Part shown: in pieces, positions 7,418 to 17,394 of the stretch
Numbering within the stretch: position 1 is the stretch's first letter
Layout of the letters: each line of letters begins with the position of its first letter
NCBI RefSeq assembly: GCF_024128855.1
Contig: NZ_JAMYDV010000024.1
Location: forward strand, 1-42,879
DNA: 42,879 nucleotides
Direction: 5' to 3'
Source of the DNA: Rhodovulum tesquicola
Lineage (GTDB): Bacteria > Pseudomonadota > Alphaproteobacteria > Rhodobacterales > Rhodobacteraceae
Program-made: the position numbers and the translations under genes
Notes under the pieces: model-generated
The model's input: the letters and a program-made list of their open reading frames with translations, nothing else
Database searches by the model: none
Told to the model about the DNA's origin: nothing

Positions 7418-8794
7418 TCAATCGTAGATTTCGCGATACTTGCGCACGATGCGCAAGGCGAAGATGTTGATGATCAGCGTCATCACGAAAAGCACCATGC
7501 CCAGCGCGAAGGCGGCCAGGGTCTTGGGACTGTCGAACGCCGTGTCGCCGATCAGCAGCGTGACGATCTGCACGGTCACGGTGGTGACGCTGTCCAGCGG
7601 GTTGATCGTCATCTTGGCGATCAGGCCCGCGGCCATCACCACGATCATCGTCTCGCCGATGGCGCGGCTGACAGCCAGAAGGATGCCGCCGACGATGCCC
7701 GGAATGGCCGCCGGGAACAGCACCTTGGAAATCGTCTCGGCCTGCGTGGCGCCCAGCGCCAGCGAGCCGTCGCGCAGGCTGCGCGGCACCGCGGCCAGCG
7801 CGTCATCGGCGAAGGAGGAGATGAACGGCACCAGCATGATGCCCATGACCAGCCCCGCGGCCAGCGCCGTATTGGGCGCGATCGGCAGGCCCAGGTCGGT
7901 TCCAAAGGACCGGATCGCCGGGGCGATCACGAGGATGGCGAAGAAGCCGTAGACCACGGTCGGAACGCCGGCCAGGATCTCGAGCACCGGCTTGATGACG
8001 GCCCGTATCCTGGGCGAGGCGAATTCATGCAGGTAGATCGCCGAGAACAGGCCGATCGGAACCGCGATCACCATCGCCACCGTCGCGATGACCATCGTGC
8101 CGAGGAAGACCGGCAGCATGCCGAAGGCGCCCTTGGCGGCGATCTGGTCCTCGCGCAGGGGGATCTGCGGCTCCCAGGACGTGCCGAACAGGAAATCGGT
8201 GAACGGGACCATCTCGAAGAAGCGGTAGGTCTCGAACACCAGCGAGCCGACGATGCCGATGGTCACGAAGATCGCCACCGTCGCGCATCCGACCATCAGG
8301 CCGAGAACGATCCGTTCCACCCCTTGCCGCGCGCGGAATTCCGCGCGCACGGTCTTGCGGGTCAGCAGGATCAGACCGGCGGTCAACGCGATCGTCAGCA
8401 CCACCAGCAGCAGCGACGAGGTGCTGCGCAGCGACACCAGCCGCTCGGCGGCCTCGAGCTTCCATTCCTCGGGCGTGCCGAAGATGCGCCCGCCCGCGAT
8501 CGAACGGATTTCGGACATGATAAGTTGCACCTGGCCGGTGCCGAGACCGTCCAGCGTGCCGTCAGGCAGCCCCGCCTTGATCATGCTCTCGATCACGGTG
8601 CCCTGAAGCATCAGCCAGAGGATGATGAAGAAGAACGTGGGCACGAGCGTCACGAGGGCCGAGAACCCGCCGTGAAACCCGTCGAGCGAATGCAGCTTTG
8701 TCCCGCCTGCACGGATCGCACGGGCCGCACGCAGATTGAGGATGTATCCGATCACGACCGCAGCGAACAGGATCAGGAAGGCGAAAAGCGTCAT
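7418..8794 (-). CDS. pstC: Phosphate ABC transporter permease PstC
   Basis: 458 residues, again longer than the E. coli protein, with an N-terminal membrane segment (MTLFAFLILFAAVVIGYILN), a periplasmic stretch, and then the six-segment permease core. The coupling motif is LRDGSLALGATQAETISKVLFPAAIPG. Partner of PstA in the membrane channel. The region before its ATG has only a weak ribosome site (ACAGGC). A strong hairpin separates it from pstS, which fits the usual excess of PstS over the membrane parts. Confidence 0.95.
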   Translation of the reverse strand: MTLFAFLILFAAVVIGYILNLRAARAIRAGGTKLHSLDGFHGGFSALVTLVPTFFFIILWLMLQGTVIESMIKAGLPDGTLDGLGTGQVQLIMSEIRSIAGGRIFGTPEEWKLEAAERLVSLRSTSSLLLVVLTIALTAGLILLTRKTVRAEFRARQGVERIVLGLMVGCATVAIFVTIGIVGSLVFETYRFFEMVPFTDFLFGTSWEPQIPLREDQIAAKGAFGMLPVFLGTMVIATVAMVIAVPIGLFSAIYLHEFASPRIRAVIKPVLEILAGVPTVVYGFFAILVIAPAIRSFGTDLGLPIAPNTALAAGLVMGIMLVPFISSFADDALAAVPRSLRDGSLALGATQAETISKVLFPAAIPGIVGGILLAVSRAIGETMIVVMAAGLIAKMTINPLDSVTTVTVQIVTLLIGDTAFDSPKTLAAFALGMVLFVMTLIINIFALRIVRKYREIYD

Positions 8795-8820
8795 TTGGAT
8801 GCCTGTCGGTTCAAGTGAGG

Positions 8821-8850
8821 GACGCCCCCGCTTTTGCGGGCGGGGGCGTC
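8821..8850 (-). terminator. Hairpin between pstS and pstC (attenuator)
   Basis: GACGCCCCCGC (8821-8831) pairs perfectly with GCGGGGGCGTC (8840-8850) around an 8-base loop. It lies 28 bases after the pstS stop and 26 before the pstC start. No T run follows on the minus strand, so partial termination or 3'-end protection of pstS mRNA is more likely than full termination. Confidence 0.6.
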
Positions 8851-8878
8851 GGTCGTCGGGTTCAGGGGGATGCCCTGA

Positions 8879-9916
8879 TTACTGCTTGGCGTCCATCGCG
8901 ACGGCGTTGATGACGCGCTCCTGCAGCTCGGCGCGACGCTCGTCGTTCAGCGGCACGAGGCCACGCTCGGACAGGTAGCCGCCGGGGGCCAGCGCGTCTT
9001 CGGACATGTATTCCTCGACGAATTCCTGCAGGCCGGGGATCACGCCGCGATGCGCGTTCTTGACGTAGAAGAACAGCGGGCGCGACACCGGGTAGGACCC
9101 GTCGGCGATGGTGTCGAGGGAGGGTTCGACGCCTTCCAGTTTCACGCCTTTCAGCTTGTCCAGGTTCTCGAAGAGGAACGAGTAGCCGAAGATGCCCTGC
9201 GCGTTGGGATCCGATTCAAGGCGCTGAACGATCAGGTTGTCATTCTCGCCGGCCTCGACGAAGGGGCCGTCGGTGCGCATGCGCGAGCAGTTCTCGTTGA
9301 CCCAGGCGCCGTCGAAACCGCCATCCTTGACGTAGGCCAGTTCCTTGCAGCCTTCGTGCATCGCCAGTTCGACGAAAGCGTCACGGGTGCCCGAGGTCGG
9401 GGGCGGCCCCAGAACGACGATGTCGGTGTCGGGCAGGCGGCTGTCGATCTCCGACCACTTCTTGAAGGGGTTCGCAACCCACTCGCCGTTCACCGGAACC
9501 TCGGCGCCGAGCGCGAGATAGACTTCACCCAGCGTCAGGTCCCAGTCGAAGTCGTTGGCGCGCGACACGGCCATCGACAGGCCGTCGAAGCCGATCAGCG
9601 CCTCGCTCACGTCGGTCACGCCATTTTCGACACAGACGTTCCACTCCGACGCCTTCATGGCGCGCGAGGCGCCGGTGATGTCGGGGAAGCCTTCGCCGAT
9701 GCCGTTGCAGAAGATCTGCATGCCGCCACCGGTGCCGGTGCTTTCGACGATGGGCGACGACATCCCGGTGTCGTTGGCGAACTGTTCGGCCACGGCCTGA
9801 GTATACGGGAACACGGTGGACGAGCCCACAATGCTGATCTGGTCGCGCGCGGAGGCCGCGGTGGCCGAGATGGCCGCGATCGCCAGCGCCGAGGCGGTCA
9901 CTTTGATATGGGACAT
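8879..9916 (-). CDS. pstS: Periplasmic phosphate-binding protein PstS
   Basis: 345 residues from the ATG at 9916, with CAGGAGC 6 bases upstream; a longer frame upstream has no ribosome site. Residues 1-23 are a signal peptide (MSHIKVTASALAIAAISATA then ASA), so it is exported. The phosphate-binding signatures are GSSTVFP near residue 30 and TSGTRDAFVE in the middle, with an STGTGGGMQIFC motif. It delivers phosphate to PstCAB. First gene of the operon, directly behind the Pho box. Confidence 0.96.
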   Translation of the reverse strand: MSHIKVTASALAIAAISATAASARDQISIVGSSTVFPYTQAVAEQFANDTGMSSPIVESTGTGGGMQIFCNGIGEGFPDITGASRAMKASEWNVCVENGVTDVSEALIGFDGLSMAVSRANDFDWDLTLGEVYLALGAEVPVNGEWVANPFKKWSEIDSRLPDTDIVVLGPPPTSGTRDAFVELAMHEGCKELAYVKDGGFDGAWVNENCSRMRTDGPFVEAGENDNLIVQRLESDPNAQGIFGYSFLFENLDKLKGVKLEGVEPSLDTIADGSYPVSRPLFFYVKNAHRGVIPGLQEFVEEYMSEDALAPGGYLSERGLVPLNDERRAELQERVINAVAMDAKQ

Positions 9917-10003
9917 GGTAGCTCCTGAAACTTGGGTTCGGGTGCGGATTCGCACCTGCTCCGGCTGCGTACCGGCCCCGCGCGACGCTTATGTAAAACT
10001 TAA

Positions 10004-10021
10004 ATGACAGATTTATGACAG
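10004..10021 (-). promoter_or_regulatory. Pho box upstream of pstS
   Basis: The minus strand reads CTGTCATAAATCTGTCAT, almost identical to the PhoB consensus of two 11-base direct repeats. A third weaker repeat (GTTTTACATAA) follows in phase. It lies about 88 bases before the pstS start. PhoB bound here replaces a -35 element; TACATAAG just downstream is a possible -10 region. Confidence 0.88.
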
Positions 10022-10317
10022 CGCATTTCCGGGAGTCGGCGCATGGCGGCCAAGCCGCCACCGACCCCTTGTTACGGAATGTTTTTCCGCCTTGAGTTGT
10101 AACAGGACGCAGCCTTGTGGGCCATTGCGGGCGAGGGCAGCGGGCAACCTTTCCCCGGCCATCGACAGAATCGGCGCGACAGTCCTTGGCCGCGCGCAGG
10201 ATGGCTTGTCGGGTTTCACCGCGCCCGCGGTCGGGCGAGAGGCGCGACCCGTGACCGGGGGGGCCACCGGCTTTTCTGCCGGGGCCGCCGGGCGCAGCGC
10301 GGGTGCGGCGGAAAGGA
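10022..10317. other. Intergenic region between divergent pstS and arsR promoters
   Basis: About 300 bases without a convincing gene. The only structure seen is a loose inverted pair TGTTAC (10068-10075 area) and GTAACA (near 10100) around a short T-rich stretch. The open frames across it are high-GC noise that run into the arsR gene. Confidence 0.4.
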
Positions 10318-10345
10318 TTTACAGAACCGGTTTTCCGGTTATGTT
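10318..10345 (+). promoter_or_regulatory. Promoter and operator of the second arsR (probably leaderless)
   Basis: TTTACA (10318-10323) as -35 and TATGTT (10340-10345) as -10 are 16 bases apart. The spacer is filled by the perfect dyad AACCGG-TTTT-CCGGTT (10325-10340). Seven bases after the -10 is the A of the arsR ATG (10352), and no ribosome site is present, so the mRNA probably starts at the initiation codon. Confidence 0.6.
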
Positions 10346-10351
10346 TGCCGA

Positions 10352-10669
10352 ATGACCGCAACCAGTCCCCATGCCCGCGCGCTTGCCGCCCTTGGCCACG
10401 ATGCCCGCCTGTCGATCTTTCGCCTGCTGGTGAAGGCGGGAAATGCGGGGCTTCGGGTCGGCGATATCGGCGCGCATCTGGGCCTGGCGCCCTCGACGCT
10501 GGCGCATCACCTGTCCACGCTGGTCGATGCGGGGCTTGTGCTTCAGGACCGGCAGGGTCGCGAAGTGTTCAACCGCGTGGATTACCCGGCAATGCAGGAC
10601 CTGGTCGGTTTCCTGACCTCGGAATGCTGCTGCGGCGTCACGGTGCCGTCGGCAGAGGATGCCGCCTGA
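10352..10669 (+). CDS. ArsR-family repressor with C-terminal CCC motif
   Basis: 105 residues. Winged-helix ArsR protein with recognition helix LAPSTLAHHLSTLVDAGLV and a C-terminal LTSECCCGVTV (C92-C94). The sensor cysteines at the C-terminal end differ from the CVC type encoded at 3369-3665; C-terminal cysteine clusters are known as the arsenite site of another ArsR lineage. The ATG at 10352 starts a natural ArsR N-terminus (ARALAALGHDARLSIFRLL). It heads a plus-strand set with a permease and an MFS transporter, and diverges from pstS. Confidence 0.9.
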   Translation: MTATSPHARALAALGHDARLSIFRLLVKAGNAGLRVGDIGAHLGLAPSTLAHHLSTLVDAGLVLQDRQGREVFNRVDYPAMQDLVGFLTSECCCGVTVPSAEDAA

Positions 10670-10724
10670 TGCGCCTGTCGGGTCTTTCATTCCCCGAAAC
10701 ATCCACCGCCCCGGAACCCGGACC

Positions 10725-11762
10725 ATGACCGATACAAGCCCTGCCCATGTCACCCTTCGCCGCGGCCTGCAGACCCAGCGCGTCTGGCTTGCCTCGGGGC
10801 TGATCCTCGGGACGCTGGCCGTGATCGACCCGACACAGGCCGCGGCCAGCGCGGGGTTCGCGGCGAATGCGTTGCTGAAGACGGCGCCCTTCCTGATCCT
10901 GTCCATCGCCATTGCCGCCTGGGCAGGGGCGACCGGGGCCGACAACCTGATCGCCCGGGCCTTCACCGGCGCGCCGGTGGCGATGATCGGGCTGGGCGCG
11001 CTGGCGGGGGCGATCTCGCCCTTCTGTTCCTGCGGGGTGATCCCGCTGATCGCGGCGCTGCTGACGATGGGCGTGCCGCTCTCGGCGGTGATGGCCTTCT
11101 GGCTGGCCTCGCCGATCATGGATCCGTCGATGTTCGTGCTGACGGCCGGGGTGCTCGGCCTGGAATTCGCGGTGGCCAAGACCCTTGCGGCCTTCGGACT
11201 GGGCGTCTGCGGCGGGCTGGTCGTGCATCTGCTCGCACGCGGCGGCGCCCTTGCCGATCCTCTGCGCGAGGGCATCGGCGATGGCGGCTGCGGCGGCGCC
11301 CGGGTCCGCGCCCCCAGGCCCGTCGCCTGGCGCTTCTGGACCGAGAGGGAGCGGCGCGCGAAATTCGGCCGGACCGCGGCGAGCACGACCCTGTTCCTGG
11401 CCAAGTGGCTGACGCTGGCCTTCATCCTGGAAAGCCTGATGCTGGCCTGGATCCCGGCCGAGACGGTGACCGCCGCGCTGGGCGGAGAGGGGCTGATGCC
11501 CATCGTCACCGCGACGCTGGTGGGTGTGCCGGCCTATCTGAACGGCTATGCCGCGCTGCCGCTGGTCGGCGGGCTGATCACGCAGGGCATGGCGCCGGGG
11601 GCCGGAATGGCCTTTCTGGTGGCAGGCGGGGTCACCTCGATCCCCGCGGCCATGGCGGTCTGGGCGCTGACCCGGCCGCAGGTCTTTGCGCTATACATCG
11701 CGCTGTCGCTGACGGGAGCGCTTGTCGCGGGGCTGCTTTTCCAGCTCTGGGTCATCGCATGA
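10725..11762 (+). CDS. ArsP/DUF318-like permease
   Basis: 345 residues, about eight to ten membrane segments. The signature ISPFCSCGVIPLIAALLTMG is the counterpart of the CSCSS motif in the permease at 2317-3372, and GVPAYLNGYAALPLVGGL is the second-half motif. The two proteins are thus distant relatives. A cytoplasmic loop near residues 185-210 is rich in Gly and Arg and has a single Cys (GDGGCGGARVR). The start at 10725 fits the family; an in-frame ATG at 10659 overlapping arsR is possible. Likely metalloid or metal efflux under the upstream ArsR. Confidence 0.85.
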   Translation: MTDTSPAHVTLRRGLQTQRVWLASGLILGTLAVIDPTQAAASAGFAANALLKTAPFLILSIAIAAWAGATGADNLIARAFTGAPVAMIGLGALAGAISPFCSCGVIPLIAALLTMGVPLSAVMAFWLASPIMDPSMFVLTAGVLGLEFAVAKTLAAFGLGVCGGLVVHLLARGGALADPLREGIGDGGCGGARVRAPRPVAWRFWTERERRAKFGRTAASTTLFLAKWLTLAFILESLMLAWIPAETVTAALGGEGLMPIVTATLVGVPAYLNGYAALPLVGGLITQGMAPGAGMAFLVAGGVTSIPAAMAVWALTRPQVFALYIALSLTGALVAGLLFQLWVIA

Positions 11763-11805
11763 GGGAACGCCGTTTCGCCATTCGGCGCCGCCTGCGGACC
11801 CCTGA

Positions 11806-12966
11806 ATGATCCCGAGACTTCCGCCCGAAAGGCGCGGCCTGATCGTCGCGGCGCTTGGCACGTCGCTGACGGTCAGCTGGGCGTCGAGCTACTACATCCC
11901 CGCGGTCCTGGCGGTGCCGATGGCGGCAAGCCTTGGCCTGTCGCCGGTCTGGGTCTTCGGTGCCTTTTCCATGGCGATGGTGGTCTCGGCCATGGTCGGG
12001 CCCTGGGCCGGGGCGCGGATCGACGGCGCGGGCGGGCGCGGCGTGCTGATGGCGTCGAACCTGATCTTTGCCGCCGGGCTGGTGCTGCTGGCCGTGGCGC
12101 CCTCGCCCGCCCTGCTGTTCGCGGGCTGGGCGATCATCGGGCTGGGCATGGGCATCGGTCTTTACGAGGCGGGATTTGCCACGCTGGCGGGCATCTATGG
12201 CAAGCAGGCCCGCGGGCCGATCACCGGCATCACGCTGATCGCGGGCTTCGCCAGCACCGTCGGCTGGCCGCTGTCGGGGCTGATGCTGGCGCTCTGGGGC
12301 TGGCGCGAGGCCTGCCTGGGCTGGGCGCTGATCCATCTGTGCCTTGCGCTGCCGCTGAACGCCCTGCTGCCGAAAGGGACCGGGTCCTTCACCGGCGCGA
12401 CCGCCCCCACCGAGGTCGGGCCGCCGCCGTCGCGCCTGGCGCTTGTGCTGCTGGCCTTCGTCTTTGCCGTAACCTGGTTCAACGCGACCGCCATGGCCGC
12501 GCATCTGCCGGGGCTGTTGCAGGCCGCCGGGGCCAGCACCGCGGTCGCCATCGCGGCCGGGGCGCTGATCGGCCCGGCCCAGGTCGCGGCGCGGCTGCTG
12601 GAATTCGGCCTGCTGCGCCGGTTCCACCCGCTTTTCTCCACCCGCATGGCCGCGGCGGCCCATCCGGTCGCCGCCGTGGCGCTGGTGACCTTCGGCGGCC
12701 CGGCCGCCTATGTCTTCGCGCTGCTGCACGGGGCGGGCAACGGCATCCTGACCATCGCCAAGGGCACGCTGCCGCTGGCGCTGTTCGGGGCGGCGGGCTA
12801 TGGCCAGCGCCTGGGCTGGCTGAACGCCCCGGCCCGCATCCTGCAGGCCGCGGCCCCGCTGATCTTCGGCGCGGCGCTGACGGCCTGGGGGCTGTCGGCG
12901 ATCTGGCTGACGGCGGGTCTGGGGCTGGCGGCGCTGATCGCCCTGCTGATGCTGAGACGATCCTAG
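11806..12966 (+). CDS. MFS transporter
   Basis: 386 residues with twelve predicted membrane segments and the MFS loop motif GAGGRGVLMASN between segments 2 and 3. It begins MIPRLPPERRGLIVAALGTS; no signal peptide. It follows the permease by 43 bases on the same strand, so it is probably part of the arsR set. MFS exporters occur in arsenic gene clusters (for example ArsJ or ArsK), but I see no feature that fixes the substrate, and the GAPDH partner of ArsJ is absent. Confidence 0.85.
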   Translation: MIPRLPPERRGLIVAALGTSLTVSWASSYYIPAVLAVPMAASLGLSPVWVFGAFSMAMVVSAMVGPWAGARIDGAGGRGVLMASNLIFAAGLVLLAVAPSPALLFAGWAIIGLGMGIGLYEAGFATLAGIYGKQARGPITGITLIAGFASTVGWPLSGLMLALWGWREACLGWALIHLCLALPLNALLPKGTGSFTGATAPTEVGPPPSRLALVLLAFVFAVTWFNATAMAAHLPGLLQAAGASTAVAIAAGALIGPAQVAARLLEFGLLRRFHPLFSTRMAAAAHPVAAVALVTFGGPAAYVFALLHGAGNGILTIAKGTLPLALFGAAGYGQRLGWLNAPARILQAAAPLIFGAALTAWGLSAIWLTAGLGLAALIALLMLRRS

Positions 12967-13011
12967 CCCCGCCGGGGCAATTCCCCCGGGAAACCGCGGT
13001 TCGACGGGCGT

Positions 13012-13323
13012 TCAGTGGGTCCAGGTCCCCCGGCGGTCGACCGCGAAATTCTCGGCATAGCCCATCGGCCGGATATTCGGCTTGCGCGTCTTGGGCCGGA
13101 TGACCACGGCGTCGATGCCGTGGCGGCGGGCGTAATCCTCGGCGGCCTCGCGGCTGTCGAAGCTCAGCCGGACCTGCGACTGGGTGTCGTCGGAACTGGT
13201 CCAGCCCATCAGCGGGTCGATCTCGCGGGCGGAGGCGGGGGCGAAGTCCAGAATCCAGTGATGGGTCTTGGCCTGGCCGGACTGCATCGCGGTCCTGGCG
13301 GGCTGGTAGATGCGGGCGCGCAT
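13012..13323 (-). CDS. NADH dehydrogenase accessory subunit, NDUFS4-like (ETC complex I)
   Basis: 103 residues from the ATG at 13323, with GAGGAC upstream. It begins [20 protein letters not shown] and has the ETC_C1_NDUFS4 pattern WILDF....... [20 protein letters not shown] and a C-terminal [13 protein letters not shown]. The mitochondrial homologue is the 18-kDa subunit of complex I; in alphaproteobacteria this small protein is usually encoded away from the nuo operon, often near uvrB. Divergent from uvrB (169 bases between starts). Confidence 0.92.
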   Translation of the reverse strand: MRARIYQPARTAMQSGQAKTHHWILDFAPASAREIDPLMGWTSSDDTQSQVRLSFDSREAAEDYARRHGIDAVVIRPKTRKPNIRPMGYAENFAVDRRGTWTH

Positions 13324-13492
13324 GGCGTGACGTCCTCCCCAAATCCTGCTGCGCCTGTTATGGGGGTTCGGGCCGGGGCCTGCAAGGGGCGGCATACCGC
13401 AGGATACAACCCGCCGCGCCCCGAGAAGCCTGCCCCTTGAATGCCGCGCCCCGGAGGGCAAGTCTGGGACAGCCGTCCGAGGAATCGCCGCC

Positions 13493-15676
<2,184 letters not shown>

Positions 15677-16283
15677 CGCAGGGTCCGCGTTGCGGCGCGA
15701 TTCGTGGTTAACGGCCTTGTCTTGCAGGGTTTCGGCGGTCGGACCCGCATCGGAATTCCATCGGACTTTCATCGGACCTTTTTCGGACCCGGTGGGCGGT
15801 TAACGTGGCGTGCGGAAGGCAACTGGGGGCGGTGGGTTGGCACCCACCCTACGGGCGGGACCGATCGCGCCCGCCCCAGGCCGACCGGTCGCGGCTGGCT
15901 CTCGACGACCCCGATCGTCCGACCCGTCGACAATGTCGCCCGGACCATGGCGCCCCGATCTGGACCAAGCCGAACGGCACCTTCATCGTCAGGCAGGTCT
16001 GAATCGCGGCATCGCTGCACCCGGACTCTCGGCCGCTCTTGCCGGTCGGCACGGCCCCCCGGGTCGTCGCGGGATGAGATCGGGCTGTCGGCAACCCGCG
16101 GCGCTTGCGCGCGGCCCTGCGGGCTGGGCAGTTCCGGGTCTTGTGGGCAAGGGGGGGACGGTCTGCCCATGCCCTCCAGCCGCCAACCGGATTCACGACA
16201 TCAATAGCCCGCGGGACTTGCGCTAACGGGCCCGTCCCGGCATCAAATGGCGCGTGGGAAACAGCGGCATGACCGGCGCCCGC
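15677..16283. other. Gene-poor region after uvrB
   Basis: About 600 bases with no supported gene. Several overlapping open frames exist on both strands, as expected in high-GC DNA, and none has a recognisable motif or ribosome site. It contains one copy of a 20-base repeat (15834-15853). Confidence 0.5.
15834..15853 (+). repeat. Dispersed repeat, copy 1
   Basis: GGGTTGGCACCCACCCTACG. An identical 20-mer is at 16649-16668. It is partly self-complementary (GGGT..ACCC), like short intergenic repeats in many proteobacteria. Confidence 0.7.
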
Positions 16284-16442
16284 CTAATCCGGCGGCTCTG
16301 ACGTGTCGTGGTTATGGACGGTGCCGTCCGCGCAGGTCGTCCGGTACTTCCCTGTTTGCGGGTCGTAAATGGTCCGGACAAGCGCCGGGCGAGTTCCCTG
16401 GACGGGTTTCAAATTCGGGGAATTGCAATCATGCTCTGACAT
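16284..16442 (-). CDS. Hypothetical 52-residue protein
   Basis: A short frame from the ATG at 16442 to a TAG at 16284-16286, with AGGA 9 bases upstream of the start. The sequence begins MSEHDCNSPNLKPVQGTRPA and contains TIYDPQTGKYRTTCADGT followed by VHNHDTSEPPD. The composition looks like a real small soluble protein: two cysteines, many Thr and Asp, and lower third-position GC than its neighbours. No signal peptide, no family recognised. It could be the remnant of a longer gene. Confidence 0.4.
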   Translation of the reverse strand: MSEHDCNSPNLKPVQGTRPALVRTIYDPQTGKYRTTCADGTVHNHDTSEPPD

Positions 16443-16697
16443 GGGTCAAGGTCCTGCTGTGGCCCGGACCGTCGGCATCATGCCGCCCGGCCCCGGCATT
16501 GGTGGTCGTGACACCGCGTCGGGGCGCACGGAACGTGTCCCCCAAAACGGTGTGATGGCAAGGCTGCATCGACTGACCTGACAAATCCTGTCATGGGAGG
16601 GAATAACGTTTCCCGCCCGACCAGAGCGTTGGCGGTATTGAACCAGGCGGGTTGGCACCCACCCTACGCTTGCTTGGAACCGACGCGAGCTTGTCAA
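16443..16697. other. Spacer between two small minus-strand ORFs
   Basis: No gene supported. It contains the second exact copy of the 20-base repeat at 16649-16668 and nothing else I can recognise. Confidence 0.4.
16649..16668 (+). repeat. Dispersed repeat, copy 2
   Basis: Exact second copy of the 20-mer at 15834-15853, same strand. Confidence 0.7.
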
Positions 16698-16715
16698 ACC
16701 TCGGGATCCCGAGGT
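16698..16715 (-). terminator. Palindromic terminator-like hairpin
   Basis: ACCTCGGGATCCCGAGGT is an 18-base perfect palindrome starting at the stop codon of the 81-residue membrane protein gene. On the minus strand it is followed by TTGACAAG, only a short T run. Confidence 0.45.
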
Positions 16716-16960
16716 CAATTGGTGTTTGCGGTCACCGTCATATTCTGTGGCTGACTTCCAAACGCGGTAATCAACCCTCGGATCCACGCTCCAATCATTA
16801 GAGGAATGGCGATGATCGCGAGAAAGCCCAGACGAGACACAGACAAGGCCAGGCCGAACCCGAATACCACGATTTGCGCTATGCCCTGTCCGACCTGACC
16901 CACAAAGCCGGAGCCCAATCCGAGAATCAAGATATTGGAAATTATCGCCAATGCGTTCAT
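16715..16960 (-). CDS. Hypothetical small membrane protein
   Basis: 81 residues from the ATG at 16960 with a strong GGGAGGTGTGTG ribosome site; an earlier in-frame ATG lacks one. Two or three hydrophobic segments are visible (about residues 4-20, 24-40 and 44-62), with Gly-rich faces (ILILGLGSGFVGQVGQGI). It ends in a polar tail (GSQPQNMTVTANTN). The region is clearly less GC-rich than the surrounding genes, which suggests acquisition. No family recognised; phage holin-like or toxin-like roles are only possibilities. Confidence 0.6.
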   Translation of the reverse strand: MNALAIISNILILGLGSGFVGQVGQGIAQIVVFGFGLALSVSRLGFLAIIAIPLMIGAWIRGLITAFGSQPQNMTVTANTN

Positions 16961-17136
16961 CACACACCTCCCTCGTAAAAACACCCGCGCGAATCTTTCA
17001 AATCCGGCATCAAAGTCAAGCACGCACTCGGTGCGACATTTCGAAAGCGATCATATGCGCCGTCTGTCAATGCCAAAGACGAAACAGAAGTGGCACGCAA
17101 TTGCGCCCCGAGAGCGATGAAATCTTCAATGTGAGC

Positions 17137-17292
17137 TGCGCGATTGTCGCGATTTTTGGTTCGCTCCTCTTTACCCGGCCCGCCCCGCCATAGACCACCC
17201 CTCGATCCGACCGACGTCTCCACGGCCTCTTTCATCGTCGATTGCCGGGCCAGGAAGGGATGGTCAGAGACCGCGATGTCCACCGCCTCCAT
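17137..17292 (-). pseudogene. Relic resembling the 3' end of uvrB
   Basis: The minus-strand frame from 17292 reads MEAVDIAVSDHPFLARQSTM followed by KEAVETSVGSRGG and RGGPGKEERTKN. The intact UvrB C-terminus at 15530-15676 reads [32 protein letters not shown] and [13 protein letters not shown]. At DNA level CTGGCCCGGCAATCG is shared. The order of the conserved residues and the identical 15-mer argue for a decayed duplicate in opposite orientation. The alignment was made by eye over about 45 residues. Confidence 0.5.
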
Positions 17293-17348
17293 CCACCCGG
17301 TTTCGTCGCGCTGTCGCGCGGTCTCCTCAATTGCCGTTCTGCCAAGGC

Positions 17349-17369
17349 TGGGTGCCAACCCACCGCCCC
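17349..17369 (-). repeat. Dispersed repeat, inverted copy 3
   Basis: The reverse complement of this 21-base segment is identical to 15826-15846, which covers the first part of copy 1 (GGTGGGTTGGCACCCA) plus its left flank. The match ends before the CCTACG part. Confidence 0.65.
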
Positions 17370-17394
17370 ATCCCACGCAGGACGAGGCCACCGC

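Larger units (their letters stand above)
16961..17394. other. Gene-poor, AT-richer spacer
   Basis: No intact gene. On the minus strand one frame stays open across most of it and contains the uvrB-like relic (17137-17292) and an inverted copy of the dispersed repeat (17349-17369). Confidence 0.45.

Noticed and set aside
16960-17391. 143-codon minus-strand open frame as a gene
   Set aside because: No ribosome site; only its first third resembles anything (the uvrB tail), so it is listed as a relic.
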